Origin: Dehalococcoidales bacterium
Lineage (GTDB): Bacteria; Chloroflexota; Dehalococcoidia; Dehalococcoidales; JAUXAE01
NCBI GenBank assembly: GCA_030620035.1
Contig: JAUXAE010000008.1
Coordinates: 1-18,013 of the forward strand
DNA: 18,013 nt
Direction: 5' to 3'
The notes under the pieces were generated by a model. The model worked only from the letters and a program-made list of their open reading frames with translations. It had not been told where the DNA came from and searched no databases. Position numbers and translations under genes: made by a program. This document shows, in pieces, positions 1 through 7,121 of this stretch; positions within the stretch are counted from its first letter, which is position 1; every line of letters starts with the position of its first letter.

Positions 1-1021
1 GCTCTTCAGCCAGCCTTAGGGCATACTGGTCGGTCATGCCGGCGATATAGTCGACTACTCTGCGTTCCGCATCATCGCCATAGGTAAGATACTCCGGCGG
101 TAGCCTGTCATCATGTTCCACAAAGTATTTATATAAGCGGCAAACTATCTCCCTGGCCTTATCAGTTGCCCTGTCTTTCGGCTCGTAGACCTGTTTAAAA
201 AGAAATTCACGCAGGCTGTTACTGGCCTTAAGAACCTGGGGACTCATCCGTATCGACGGCTCGGTGTCGGTCTGGGAGCCGGTCACCGACCAGGAATTAT
301 GAATGATATCGCAGACCATGGTATTGATTCGTGATGAGTGGCTGTGGCCCAGTACCGCGGTAGCTGATGACGGCAGGTCATCCTCGGTGATGATGCCGGC
401 TCTTATGGCATCGGCAATATCATGGTTGATGTAGGCAATGGCATCAGCAATCTTACATACCTGGCCCTCCAGGGTACCGGCCTTTCCCGAGCCTTCTCCC
501 AGGATATCGGCTCTTGCCTTGGAGTGGTTTAGGATGCCGTCTCTCACCTCCCAGCTAAGGTTTAGGCCCTGGCCATTTTTCTCCAGAAGGTCAACAACTC
601 GCAGGCTCTGTTCGTTGTGCCTGAAACCGCCGTGATAAAGCTCGCTTAAGACCTCCTCACCGACATGACCGAAGGGGGTATGGCCCAGGTCGTGCCCCAG
701 GCTGATGGCCTCGGTCAGGTCCTCATTAAGATTTAGGGCACGGGCTATCGTCCGGGCCAGCTGCGATACCTCCAGGGTATGGGTTAGTCGGGTTACATAG
801 TGGTCTCCCAGGGGGGCGATGAAGACCTGTGTCTTGTGCTTTAGGCGGCGGAAGGCCTTTGAATAGATAATTCGGTCCCGGTCACGCTGAAAGGTGGTGC
901 GTACCGGGCAGGGTTCTTCGTCTTTAAGCCGGCCCCGAGATAGGTTGCTTTTTACTGCGTATGGTGAAAGGCTTGACTCCCTTTCCTCCGTTCTCTGGTG
1001 AATATTAAAATTTAAAGTCAT
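1..1021 (-). CDS. dgt: dGTPase-like HD-domain triphosphohydrolase (partial, 3' end off the window)
   Basis: The enzyme is expected to hydrolyse dGTP or other dNTPs to the deoxynucleoside and triphosphate, controlling the cytosolic dNTP pool. Translating the minus strand from ATG at 1021-1019 gives 340 codons without a stop, and the frame then leaves the window at base 1. The N-terminal part has the family signature FRRLKHKTQVF (residues 57-67), then RLTHTLEV (78-85) and GHDLGHTPFGH (109-119). His81, His110 and Asp111 are the expected metal ligands of the HD domain. GGFRHNEQS follows near residue 131, and the last visible residues, VDYIAGMTDQYALRL, match the usual C-terminal region, so only a short piece is missing. 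The start overlaps the PEP synthase stop by 4 bases (ATGA), and no good ribosome binding site is visible, so translation is probably coupled. The family is clear; true substrate preference cannot be told from sequence. Confidence 0.93.
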   Translation of the reverse strand, partial: MTLNFNIHQRTEERESSLSPYAVKSNLSRGRLKDEEPCPVRTTFQRDRDRIIYSKAFRRLKHKTQVFIAPLGDHYVTRLTHTLEVSQLARTIARALNLNEDLTEAISLGHDLGHTPFGHVGEEVLSELYHGGFRHNEQSLRVVDLLEKNGQGLNLSWEVRDGILNHSKARADILGEGSGKAGTLEGQVCKIADAIAYINHDIADAIRAGIITEDDLPSSATAVLGHSHSSRINTMVCDIIHNSWSVTGSQTDTEPSIRMSPQVLKASNSLREFLFKQVYEPKDRATDKAREIVCRLYKYFVEHDDRLPPEYLTYGDDAERRVVDYIAGMTDQYALRLAEE

Positions 1022-3276
1022 TTGAGTTTTAGTTTGGCCTCTGCCCGGGCAATAATCTCCCGGGTGGTGCCAATCATATCAGGGCTTACAGAAACAGAGG
1101 TGATGCCCCAGGCCACCAGCTTTTGGGTAAGCTCGGGGTACACTGAGGGCGCCTGCCCGCAGATGGATGAGGTAACACCCATGCTCTTTGATACCTTGAT
1201 GGCCCTCTCCAGGGCCACCAGTACGGCTTCATCTCGCTCATCAAAGGTCTTGGCCAGTTTGGCGCTGTCCCGGTCAATGCCCAGGATAAGCTGGGTCAGG
1301 TCGTTGGAGCCTATTGATATGCCGTCAAGACCAACCTCGAGGAACTTCTCAATGAGAAGGATATTAGACGGTACCTCGACCATCATCCACAGCTTGAAAT
1401 CACTGGAGCGTTTTAGGCCTTCTTGCTTCAGGATTTTTACTGTTTGCCTTAGCTCATTAACCGTTCGCACGAAGGGAATCATAACCCATAGATTCTTATA
1501 GTCCTTACGGCATCTCTTTATGGCCTCTATCTCCAGTTTGAAGACATCTATGTCGGTAATATATCGTGAGGCGCCCCGATAACCAATCATAGGATTCTCC
1601 TCAACCTCTTCAAATTCCTGGCCACCGGTGAGTTCCCGGTACTCATTGGTCTTGAAGTCGGTGGTTCTGTAGACTACCGGCCGGGGACTAAAGGCCTTGG
1701 CGAAGGTAAACAGGCCCTGGTAGAGCTTATCAATAAATTCCTCTTCCTGCCCCTGTTTAATCATATAGCGGGGATGCTTGCCGATCTGGCTGATGATGAA
1801 TTCGGCTCGGAATAGGCCGACGCCGTCAACATTACGGGCGGCCACTGAGTCGGCCAGTTCGGGCTGGGCCAGGTTTACATAAACCTTGGTCTTGGTCTTG
1901 ATAGCCTCCCTGACCATAGCAGCTACCGAGGTCGTTTGTATTCTCCGGGTCACCTTGCCGTTATAGACCTTGCCATGAGCTCCATCAACGGTGATTATCT
2001 GACCATTAGTCAGAATATTGGTTGCCTCTCCGGTGCCGACAACGCAGGGGATACTCAGCTCCCGGCTGACAATAGCGGCGTGCGAGGTCCGGCCGCCACG
2101 GTTGGTGACAATAGCCACCGCCCTCTTCATAGCGGGCACGAAGTCAGGGGTGGTCATCTCGGCCACCAGGATGTCGCCATCCTTTACCCGGTCTATCCTG
2201 GAGGCCTCAAGTATTATCTTGACCGGTCCTGAGGCTAGACCCGGGCTGGCGGAGTCTCCGGCCAGCAGTACCGGGGCCTTGATTTCAGGTTCAACCTCGG
2301 TTTTTTCATAGAATTTGGTTACCGGCCGGGTTTGAACAATAAAGATTTCACCATCTTCTTTAGCCCATTCAATATCCTGGGGGCTCCGGTAGTGGTCTTC
2401 TATATATTGGGCCAGCTCGGCCAGCTTGAGTATTTCATCATCGGTTATCTTCTGCTGTTCCTGATATGATGGTTGGATTGGCTGCCAGATATTGGGGTCT
2501 CGGTCTCTCCCCTCAGGGTCTCTCATTAGCTTTTGTTCCTGAAGGCTTATTCTCTTGGAGATGATGGTTGGTCCCTGTTTATCTATAATATAAAGGTCGG
2601 GTTTAACCTCTCCGGAGACGAGACCTTCACCCAGACCGTATATCGCCTCAATAATTATTTTACCGGTGTCACTGGTGATTGGCTCTATGGTAAAAATGAC
2701 GCCGGAGGTCTGGGATTGGACCATCTTCTGCACCGGGACGGCAATGCCCACCTTGAAGTGGTCAAAGCCATACTGTTCCCGGTAGTAGATAGCCCGTGGT
2801 TCAAACAGGGATGCCCAACATTTTTTTACGGCGCTGACTACCTCATCCTCTCCCTGGATATTGAGGAAGGTACTCTGCTGACCGGCGAAGGAGGCCTCCG
2901 GCAGGTCTTCAGCCGTGGCCGAAGAGCGCACCGCCACCAGGCCCCTACCCAGCTTTTTGTAAGCATTCTTAATCTCTTGGGCAAGCTCCGGCGGCATGGC
3001 GGCATCCAGAATCACCTGCTTAACCTTGGCCGCTGTTCGGTTGAGCTGCTTGCTGTTATTCGGGTCCAGTGGTTTTAGTAGCCGGCTGATACTGCCGCTC
3101 AAATTTGCCTTCTTCAGAAAATCGTAGTAGGCATCAGCCGTGACAATAAAACCGGGTGGTACCGGTATCCGGGCACTGGTCATCTCACCCAGATTGGCCC
3201 CCTTACCGCCGACAGTGGCGACATCATTTTTGGTGACCTCTTTAAACCAGACAATAGCATTGCGGCCTATCGGCAT
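1018..3276 (-). CDS. ppsA: phosphoenolpyruvate synthase (pyruvate, water dikinase)
   Basis: This cytosolic enzyme converts pyruvate, ATP and water to PEP, AMP and phosphate for gluconeogenesis. The 752-residue protein has all three parts of the family. The N-terminal ATP-grasp domain carries GGKGANLGEM (23-32) and RSSATAEDLPEASFAGQQ (117-134). The swivelling domain has GGRTSHAAIVSRE (394-406), with His399 as the phosphorylated histidine. The C-terminal PEP/pyruvate barrel has GLFRAEF (487-493), IGYRGASR (564-571), MVEVPS (632-637), GSNDLTQ (656-662) and the catalytic Cys706 in SICGQAPS. It is a little shorter than the enterobacterial enzyme of about 790 residues. Pyruvate phosphate dikinase is a related alternative, but the length and domain spacing fit PEP synthase better. 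ATG at 3276-3274 has an AGAAGGAGA ribosome binding site just upstream. It is first in a two-gene unit with the dGTPase. Confidence 0.95.
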   Translation of the reverse strand: MPIGRNAIVWFKEVTKNDVATVGGKGANLGEMTSARIPVPPGFIVTADAYYDFLKKANLSGSISRLLKPLDPNNSKQLNRTAAKVKQVILDAAMPPELAQEIKNAYKKLGRGLVAVRSSATAEDLPEASFAGQQSTFLNIQGEDEVVSAVKKCWASLFEPRAIYYREQYGFDHFKVGIAVPVQKMVQSQTSGVIFTIEPITSDTGKIIIEAIYGLGEGLVSGEVKPDLYIIDKQGPTIISKRISLQEQKLMRDPEGRDRDPNIWQPIQPSYQEQQKITDDEILKLAELAQYIEDHYRSPQDIEWAKEDGEIFIVQTRPVTKFYEKTEVEPEIKAPVLLAGDSASPGLASGPVKIILEASRIDRVKDGDILVAEMTTPDFVPAMKRAVAIVTNRGGRTSHAAIVSRELSIPCVVGTGEATNILTNGQIITVDGAHGKVYNGKVTRRIQTTSVAAMVREAIKTKTKVYVNLAQPELADSVAARNVDGVGLFRAEFIISQIGKHPRYMIKQGQEEEFIDKLYQGLFTFAKAFSPRPVVYRTTDFKTNEYRELTGGQEFEEVEENPMIGYRGASRYITDIDVFKLEIEAIKRCRKDYKNLWVMIPFVRTVNELRQTVKILKQEGLKRSSDFKLWMMVEVPSNILLIEKFLEVGLDGISIGSNDLTQLILGIDRDSAKLAKTFDERDEAVLVALERAIKVSKSMGVTSSICGQAPSVYPELTQKLVAWGITSVSVSPDMIGTTREIIARAEAKLKLK

Positions 3277-3316
3277 TATCTATTCTCCTTCTTGTTAAGA
3301 CGGTTTAGGTATAATT

Positions 3317-3340
3317 ATTATACCATATTGGAATAGTTCA
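3317..3340 (-). promoter_or_regulatory. extended -10 promoter for the ppsA-dgt unit
   Basis: Read on the minus strand, TGGTATAAT (3325 down to 3317) is a perfect extended -10 element about 40 bases before the ppsA start. A TTGAAC lies 13 bases upstream (3339-3334), too close to be a standard -35, so the TGn extension probably matters most. The -10 lies inside a perfect inverted repeat, GGTATAAT-T-ATTATACC (3308-3324). Confidence 0.6.
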
Positions 3341-3383
3341 ACTAAAAGTGGGCTAAAAACTATAAATGCTGGAGCTATTTTTA

Positions 3384-3413
3384 TTGACAGTTTCTGGTAA
3401 TGGGGAGTAAACT
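3384..3413 (+). promoter_or_regulatory. sigma-70-like promoter for the DUF151 nuclease gene
   Basis: A consensus TTGACA (3384-3389) is followed after 18 bases by TAAACT (3408-3413), which matches four of six positions of the -10 consensus. Transcription would start near 3420, giving a leader of about 30 bases that contains the GGGGAGG ribosome binding site (3438-3444). Confidence 0.6.
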
Positions 3414-3450
3414 TTAACTACTTGGGCTTTGAAAGTAGGGGAGGTCAGCA

Positions 3451-4002
3451 ATGATTGAGATGACCATTGATAGCATCCGGGTAAGTTTGATGAATTATCA
3501 GCGGATGGTGATTCTGAAGGAGAAAGAGGCCGAACGCTATCTACCTATCTGGATTGGTACCGCTGAGGCCGATGCCATAGCCGTGAAGTTACAGGGGGTA
3601 ACGGTACCCAGGCCGCTGACCCACGACCTGCTGAATATGATAATTGAGGTCCTGGGGGCCAAGGTCAACTCTATAATCGTTAATGACCTTAAGAATGATA
3701 CCTTCTACGCCAAGATTATTCTCAGTGTCGATGGCGGCCAGATGGAGGTGGACTCCCGGCCCAGTGACGCATTGGCCGTAGCCGTCAGGACGGATGTGCC
3801 TATTTATGCCGAGGAGTCAGTTTTAGACAAAGCCAGTATCCTGCTAGACAAGGAGACGGGCAAGCCGATTTTTGAAGAAAAGGCAGACGAGGCCGAAGGT
3901 AAAGGCAAGAAGATTAGCGAAGAAGAGATGAAGCGAATGTCAGCCTTTCGTGATTTTATTGATACCCTTGATTGGGAGAGCTTTGACAAGCGGAAGTCTT
4001 AG
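3451..4002 (+). CDS. bifunctional nuclease (DUF151/BFN domain) protein
   Basis: The protein belongs to the DUF151 family; the only biochemistry known to me for it is combined DNase/RNase activity in some members. Residues 1 to about 130 form the BFN domain, with the conserved PIWIGTAEA (32-40), RPLTHDLL (54-61) and SRPSDALAVAVR (102-113). The C-terminal tail, from about 140 to 183, is rich in Lys and Glu and looks helical; I do not see a clear UVR motif, which some family members carry. ATG at 3451 has a strong GGGGAGG site six bases upstream and a promoter in front. The gene stands between a divergently transcribed PEP synthase and a small CxxC gene 41 bases downstream, so it probably heads a short transcript. 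Family membership is secure; the cellular role is not. Confidence 0.9.
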   Translation: MIEMTIDSIRVSLMNYQRMVILKEKEAERYLPIWIGTAEADAIAVKLQGVTVPRPLTHDLLNMIIEVLGAKVNSIIVNDLKNDTFYAKIILSVDGGQMEVDSRPSDALAVAVRTDVPIYAEESVLDKASILLDKETGKPIFEEKADEAEGKGKKISEEEMKRMSAFRDFIDTLDWESFDKRKS

Positions 4003-4043
4003 GCCGGGGCCTTGTCTGGCCTGGCGGATTTGGGGTTGGACTG

Positions 4044-4391
4044 GTGGAAGAGAATCTTATCAAGAGGTTGATGACCTCAATAAAGTGTGGCCTCTGCGGG
4101 CGGCACTATGAGGCCGACAGCATTAACATTCTGGGCCGGCAGGAGAGCCTGTGGTTCTTAAGCGCCTCATGTGTTGCCTGTCAGACTCGGTGCCTGGTGG
4201 CGGTGATAGTCAGGGAAGAAGGTCTGTCTGAGGTTGTTAGCGACCTAACCTCGGCTGAACTAACCAAATTCAGAAAGATAACCGTGCCTACGGCCGACGA
4301 GGCCCTTGACATGCACAATTTTCTAAAAGACTTCAGTGGCGACTTCTCCTGCATCTTTGGCCAAGTGGCAAAGGAACAGGGGGAAGAATAG
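4044..4391 (+). CDS. small CxxC-type (possible zinc-binding) protein of unknown function
   Basis: I do not recognise this 115-residue protein. It has two CxxC pairs, Cys15/Cys18 and Cys43/Cys46, with a further Cys50, separated by a stretch with YEADSINILG. This spacing resembles a small zinc ribbon. The C-terminal half (about 65-115) is acidic and probably helical, with a phrase (VPTADEALDMHNFLKDF) that looks like a degradation- or partner-binding helix rather than an enzyme site. No signal peptide or membrane segment is visible. The GTG start at 4044 sits close after a modest GGTTGGA; ATG at 4071 is an alternative that would still keep all the cysteines. It follows the DUF151 gene by 41 bases and precedes a terminator-like hairpin before the ATP synthase operon, so it most likely shares the nuclease transcript. 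Coding is supported by position, frame length and the ordered cysteines. Confidence 0.72.
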   Translation: MEENLIKRLMTSIKCGLCGRHYEADSINILGRQESLWFLSASCVACQTRCLVAVIVREEGLSEVVSDLTSAELTKFRKITVPTADEALDMHNFLKDFSGDFSCIFGQVAKEQGEE

Positions 4392-4422
4392 GCAACAGAA
4401 CAAGTCTATTAATTGGCAATCT

Positions 4423-4455
4423 AAAAACCCTGGGACGCTGGTACTGGGGTTTTTT
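4423..4455 (+). terminator. probable intrinsic terminator before the ATP synthase operon
   Basis: AAAAACCC (4423-4430) pairs with GGGTTTTT (4447-4454), giving an 8-bp stem around a 16-base loop and ending in a run of six T. The stem is AT-rich at its base and the loop is long, so termination may be partial. Its place, 30 bases after the CxxC gene and before the atp promoter, fits the end of the upstream transcript. Confidence 0.5.
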
Positions 4456-4492
4456 GGTGCCCGAAAAAGACTAGGGCTAAAGTGGCCAGGGC

Positions 4493-4522
4493 TTGACCTT
4501 AGACTGATAGTTCTGATATGCT
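4493..4522 (+). promoter_or_regulatory. probable promoter of the ATP synthase operon
   Basis: TTGACC (4493-4498) lies 18 bases before TATGCT (4517-4522), which is preceded by TG one base upstream, forming an extended -10 (TGATATGCT). Transcription would start near 4529, about 13 bases before the preferred atpI/Z start at 4542. The hit is reasonable but not consensus. Confidence 0.5.
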
Positions 4523-4541
4523 GGATAGGTTTGAGGCTTGG

Positions 4542-4763
4542 ATGAACAGGTGGCTGGCAGCCCTGAAGCTGGTCGGTGTAGGCTGGTATATCAGTGGTTG
4601 TATTATATTGGGCGTACTGGCTGGCCGCTGGCTTGATGGCAAACTCAATAGCGAGCCTCTCTGGTTGATAATCGGTCTATTGTTGGGCGTCATCGTTGCT
4701 TTTTATGGTGTTTATCGCATGCTTCCTGGAGCCACTAACCGGCGGAACAAGGGGAATAGTTAG
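4542..4763 (+). CDS. AtpZ/AtpI-like small membrane protein of the ATP synthase operon
   Basis: This 73-residue protein has two membrane segments, about 10-31 and 40-60, separated by the short polar loop GRWLDGKLNSEP. That pattern, a GxxxGRWLD motif before the second helix, is the signature of the F1Fo-ATPase gene 1 / AtpZ family, whose members have been linked to c-ring assembly or to Mg/Ca transport. ATG at 4542 has GAGG five bases upstream. An in-frame ATG at 4518 would give 81 residues, but it lacks a ribosome binding site and lies within the predicted -10 element. The stop TAG shares one base with the GTG start of atpB (4763), so the two are translationally coupled. First position in the operon is the usual place for this family. 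Confidence 0.82.
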   Translation: MNRWLAALKLVGVGWYISGCIILGVLAGRWLDGKLNSEPLWLIIGLLLGVIVAFYGVYRMLPGATNRRNKGNS

Positions 4764-5725
4764 TGCCTGAACGGAGGATTCTGGGCGTTCGGCGCCCCTT
4801 TTTCTTTGGGATTATTGTCCTTCTACTGGCACTGGGCGTAATCAGTCTGCTCAGCGGCGCCCTGGGCCGCAGTTTTCTGGGTGACATCGGGCTGCCCAGC
4901 TGGCTTATTGTTGAGTCACCCCAGCCGCAACTACCGCCGGAAGAGATATTTTCTGTTCTCGGCTTTTCCATCACCAACACCATGCTTACTGCCTGGCTGA
5001 CCATTGCCATCCTCGGTGGTATATTCTATGCGGCCACCCGCAAGATGAAGCTGGTGCCCTCCCGGCTGCAAACTATGTTAGAGGCAGCCATTGGCTGGCT
5101 GTTGAGTTTTTGTGAGGATATTGCTGGCAAAGAGAACGGGCGGCGCTTTTTCCCGCTGGTGGCTACCCTATTCTTGTTTGTTCTGGCCAATGCCTGGCTG
5201 AGCCTCTTCCCCGGCTACGGCTCAATACTGGTCACCAATGCCCATGGTGAGACAGTCCATCTGCTGCGTGGCGCCAATACCGATATCAACCTGCCGCTGG
5301 CCCTGGCCCTGACCTCTTTTGTTATGGTTGAGTACTGGGGGTTAAAATCTGTCGGCGTGTTTCGTTATCTGAAGAAGTTTTTTAATGCCGGTAGATTTAT
5401 AGGTGGCGTCCGACAGGTATTTAGGGGCAAGGTCAAGGAAGGCCTTGGCGGCCTGGTGAATGGAGCTATTGATGTTTTCATCGGCTTTATAGAGTTGCTC
5501 AGTGAATTTGTGCGCATTTTAAGCTTTACCTTCCGTCTTTTTGGCAACATGACCGGGGGTGAGATACTGCTTTTAATGATGCTCTTCTTGGCACCCTTTG
5601 TCCTGGCCATCCCCTTTTACGGCCTTGAGTTGTTGGTCGGTTTTATCCAGGCGCTCATTTTTGGCGGCTTGACCCTGGTGTTTGCCACTATTGCAGTGAC
5701 GCCACATACTGAGGAAGCGCATTAG
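4763..5725 (+). CDS. atpB: ATP synthase Fo subunit a
   Basis: Subunit a forms the two half-channels that carry ions to and from the c-ring in the cytoplasmic membrane. The 320-residue protein starts with a hydrophobic helix (about 14-33), then further membrane helices near 70-90, 129-149, 176-192, 233-257 and 263-312. The essential arginine is Arg258 in the family motif FRLFGNMTGGE (257-267), and the conserved Gln296 lies in the last helix (GFIQALIFGGL). A positively charged cytoplasmic insert (about 198-225) links two of the helices. GTG at 4763 is chosen because AAGGGG lies eight bases upstream and the previous stop overlaps it by one base. Forty-eight bases separate it from atpE. All key residues are present, so the subunit should be functional. 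Confidence 0.96.
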   Translation: MPERRILGVRRPFFFGIIVLLLALGVISLLSGALGRSFLGDIGLPSWLIVESPQPQLPPEEIFSVLGFSITNTMLTAWLTIAILGGIFYAATRKMKLVPSRLQTMLEAAIGWLLSFCEDIAGKENGRRFFPLVATLFLFVLANAWLSLFPGYGSILVTNAHGETVHLLRGANTDINLPLALALTSFVMVEYWGLKSVGVFRYLKKFFNAGRFIGGVRQVFRGKVKEGLGGLVNGAIDVFIGFIELLSEFVRILSFTFRLFGNMTGGEILLLMMLFLAPFVLAIPFYGLELLVGFIQALIFGGLTLVFATIAVTPHTEEAH

Positions 5726-5773
5726 TATAATTTATGACGGTTAGGTATATTAAAAAGAGGAGAGGAGAAAAGC

Positions 5774-6004
5774 ATGGAGATAGAAGCAGCTAAATTTTTG
5801 GCGGCTGGCCTGGCCATAGGCTTGGGTGCCATCGGCCCCGGGATTGGAATAGGGATTTTGGGGTGGGGCGCTACGCAGGCGGTGGCCCGTAATCCGGAGG
5901 CCCGGGGACCAATATTCACCAATTTGTTGTTTGCGGTCGCTCTAGCTGAGGCATGCGCCATCTACGCCCTGGTGGTGGCTATCGTGCTCATATTTGTCGC
6001 CTAA
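5774..6004 (+). CDS. atpE: ATP synthase Fo subunit c, probable proton type
   Basis: This 76-residue hairpin of two membrane helices (about 8-34 and 48-75) forms the rotor ring. The glycine-rich first helix (GLGAIGPGIGIGILGWG, 16-32) and the polar loop RNPEA (39-43) are diagnostic. The ion-carrying carboxylate is Glu59 in ALAEACAIY. In sodium-binding rings the first helix has a Gln in the GxGxG stretch and a Ser or Thr follows the Glu; here Ile26 and Ala60 occupy those places, so proton coupling is inferred. The ATG has a long purine-rich leader (AGAGGAGAGGAGA) just upstream, the strongest ribosome binding site of the operon, which suits the many copies of c needed per complex. Confidence 0.96.
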   Translation: MEIEAAKFLAAGLAIGLGAIGPGIGIGILGWGATQAVARNPEARGPIFTNLLFAVALAEACAIYALVVAIVLIFVA

Positions 6005-6029
6005 ATAGTGTAGATGGGAGGAAGTTCCA

Positions 6030-6530
6030 GTGGAAGGACTGGGCATTAATTTGCCTTCTCTGCTAGCGCAGATTGTAAACTTTGCCATCCTGCTGGGCAT
6101 ACTCTATCTGGTGGCCTATAAGCCGATAATGAGGATGCTTGATGAGCGCTCTCGTAGGATTAAGGAGAGCATGGAGCAAACAGAGGAGATCAAGCAGCAG
6201 GTAGAGAAGGCTGAGGAAGAGTTCAAGAAGCGGATTGAGCAGGCGGGCAGAAAGGGCCAGGAGATAATTGACCAGGCAGTGCTCACCGGTGAGGAGGTTG
6301 GGCAGAAGGTCAGGGCTGAGGCCAAGAAGGAAGCTGAGGCCCTGCTGGCCCGGGCCCGTGCCGAGATACGCCGTGAGCGGGATGAGGTTATTGATGAGCT
6401 GCGCCAGGAGTTTGCCGATTTGACCATCCTGGCGGCGGGTAAGGTAATTGAACAGTCATTGGATAAGGAAGCCCATCGCCAGCTTATTGATAGGGTTCTT
6501 GAAGAAAGTACCGAGCTTAAGAAGGGCTGA
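6030..6530 (+). CDS. atpF: ATP synthase Fo subunit b
   Basis: Subunit b is the peripheral stalk that keeps F1 from turning with the rotor. The 166-residue protein has one N-terminal membrane helix (about 10-29) followed by the family phrase YKPIMRMLDER (30-40) and a long charged helix (about 40-155) rich in Glu, Lys and Gln, which would form the parallel coiled coil that contacts subunit delta. GTG at 6030 has GGGAGGA about ten bases upstream. It follows atpE by 25 bases and precedes atpH by about 20. Only one b-type gene is present, so the stalk is presumably a homodimer. Confidence 0.95.
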   Translation: MEGLGINLPSLLAQIVNFAILLGILYLVAYKPIMRMLDERSRRIKESMEQTEEIKQQVEKAEEEFKKRIEQAGRKGQEIIDQAVLTGEEVGQKVRAEAKKEAEALLARARAEIRRERDEVIDELRQEFADLTILAAGKVIEQSLDKEAHRQLIDRVLEESTELKKG

Positions 6531-6553
6531 ACTGCTTAATATGGGAGAAGGTG

Positions 6554-7093
6554 GTGGCTAGAAGAGTTTCGGCTATCCGATACGCCCAGGCAGCGTTTCA
6601 GATTGCCGGTGACAAAAATGAACTGGATGTCTGGCAACGAGACCTAAAGAAGGTTGCCCGTCTCGGTGAGGACGCTGAGATTCGGGCCTTTCTGGAGGAG
6701 CCCAAGATTCGTTTTGAGGATAAGGCCAAGCTGCTGGCTGAACAGCTGGTTGAGCTAAATCCCCTGGTGCTGAATCTGACCTATCTTTTAATAACCAAGG
6801 GCAGGTTTAACTTCATCGGTGATATTAGCGATGAGTTTGAGCGGCTGCTGAGTAGCTACCGGGGCATTGAGCAGGCCGAGGTTACCACCGCCGTCCCGTT
6901 AAGTGATGAGGCTAAGGCCCGATTAAAGCGGCGCCTGGGTGCCCTGGTGGCCAAAAAGATAGTCCTTAAGACCAGGGTTGACCCGAGCCTGGTATCCGGG
7001 ATGGTGGCCAGGATTGGCGATAGGTTACTAGACGGCAGCACCCGCAGTGGCCTGGCCGCTCTGAGAAGGGAGTTGCGCCAGGGCAGGATATAA
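6554..7093 (+). CDS. atpH: ATP synthase F1 subunit delta
   Basis: Delta (OSCP) joins the top of F1 to subunit b. The protein has the typical N-terminal helical bundle starting RRVSAIRYAQAAFQIA and a C-terminal domain with the family segment LLDGSTRSGLAALRREL. Two GTG codons stand in tandem at 6551 and 6554. I prefer 6554 (179 residues) because GGGAG at 6543-6547 then has a six-base spacing, against three for 6551 (180 residues). The gene lies between atpF and atpA, the usual place, with 28 bases to atpA. Confidence 0.93.
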   Translation: MARRVSAIRYAQAAFQIAGDKNELDVWQRDLKKVARLGEDAEIRAFLEEPKIRFEDKAKLLAEQLVELNPLVLNLTYLLITKGRFNFIGDISDEFERLLSSYRGIEQAEVTTAVPLSDEAKARLKRRLGALVAKKIVLKTRVDPSLVSGMVARIGDRLLDGSTRSGLAALRRELRQGRI

Positions 7094-7121
7094 TGAAGAT
7101 GCCGCTAAGGAGGTGGTGTAG

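Noticed and set aside
2533..3078. Long plus-strand open frame opposite ppsA
   Set aside because: It is antisense to a strongly conserved enzyme, has no recognisable domain or ribosome binding site, and arises from codon bias of the true gene.
3310..3315. Plus-strand TATAAT as the promoter of the DUF151 gene
   Set aside because: No -35 is at a usable distance; the TTGACA at 3384 nearer the gene is better placed.
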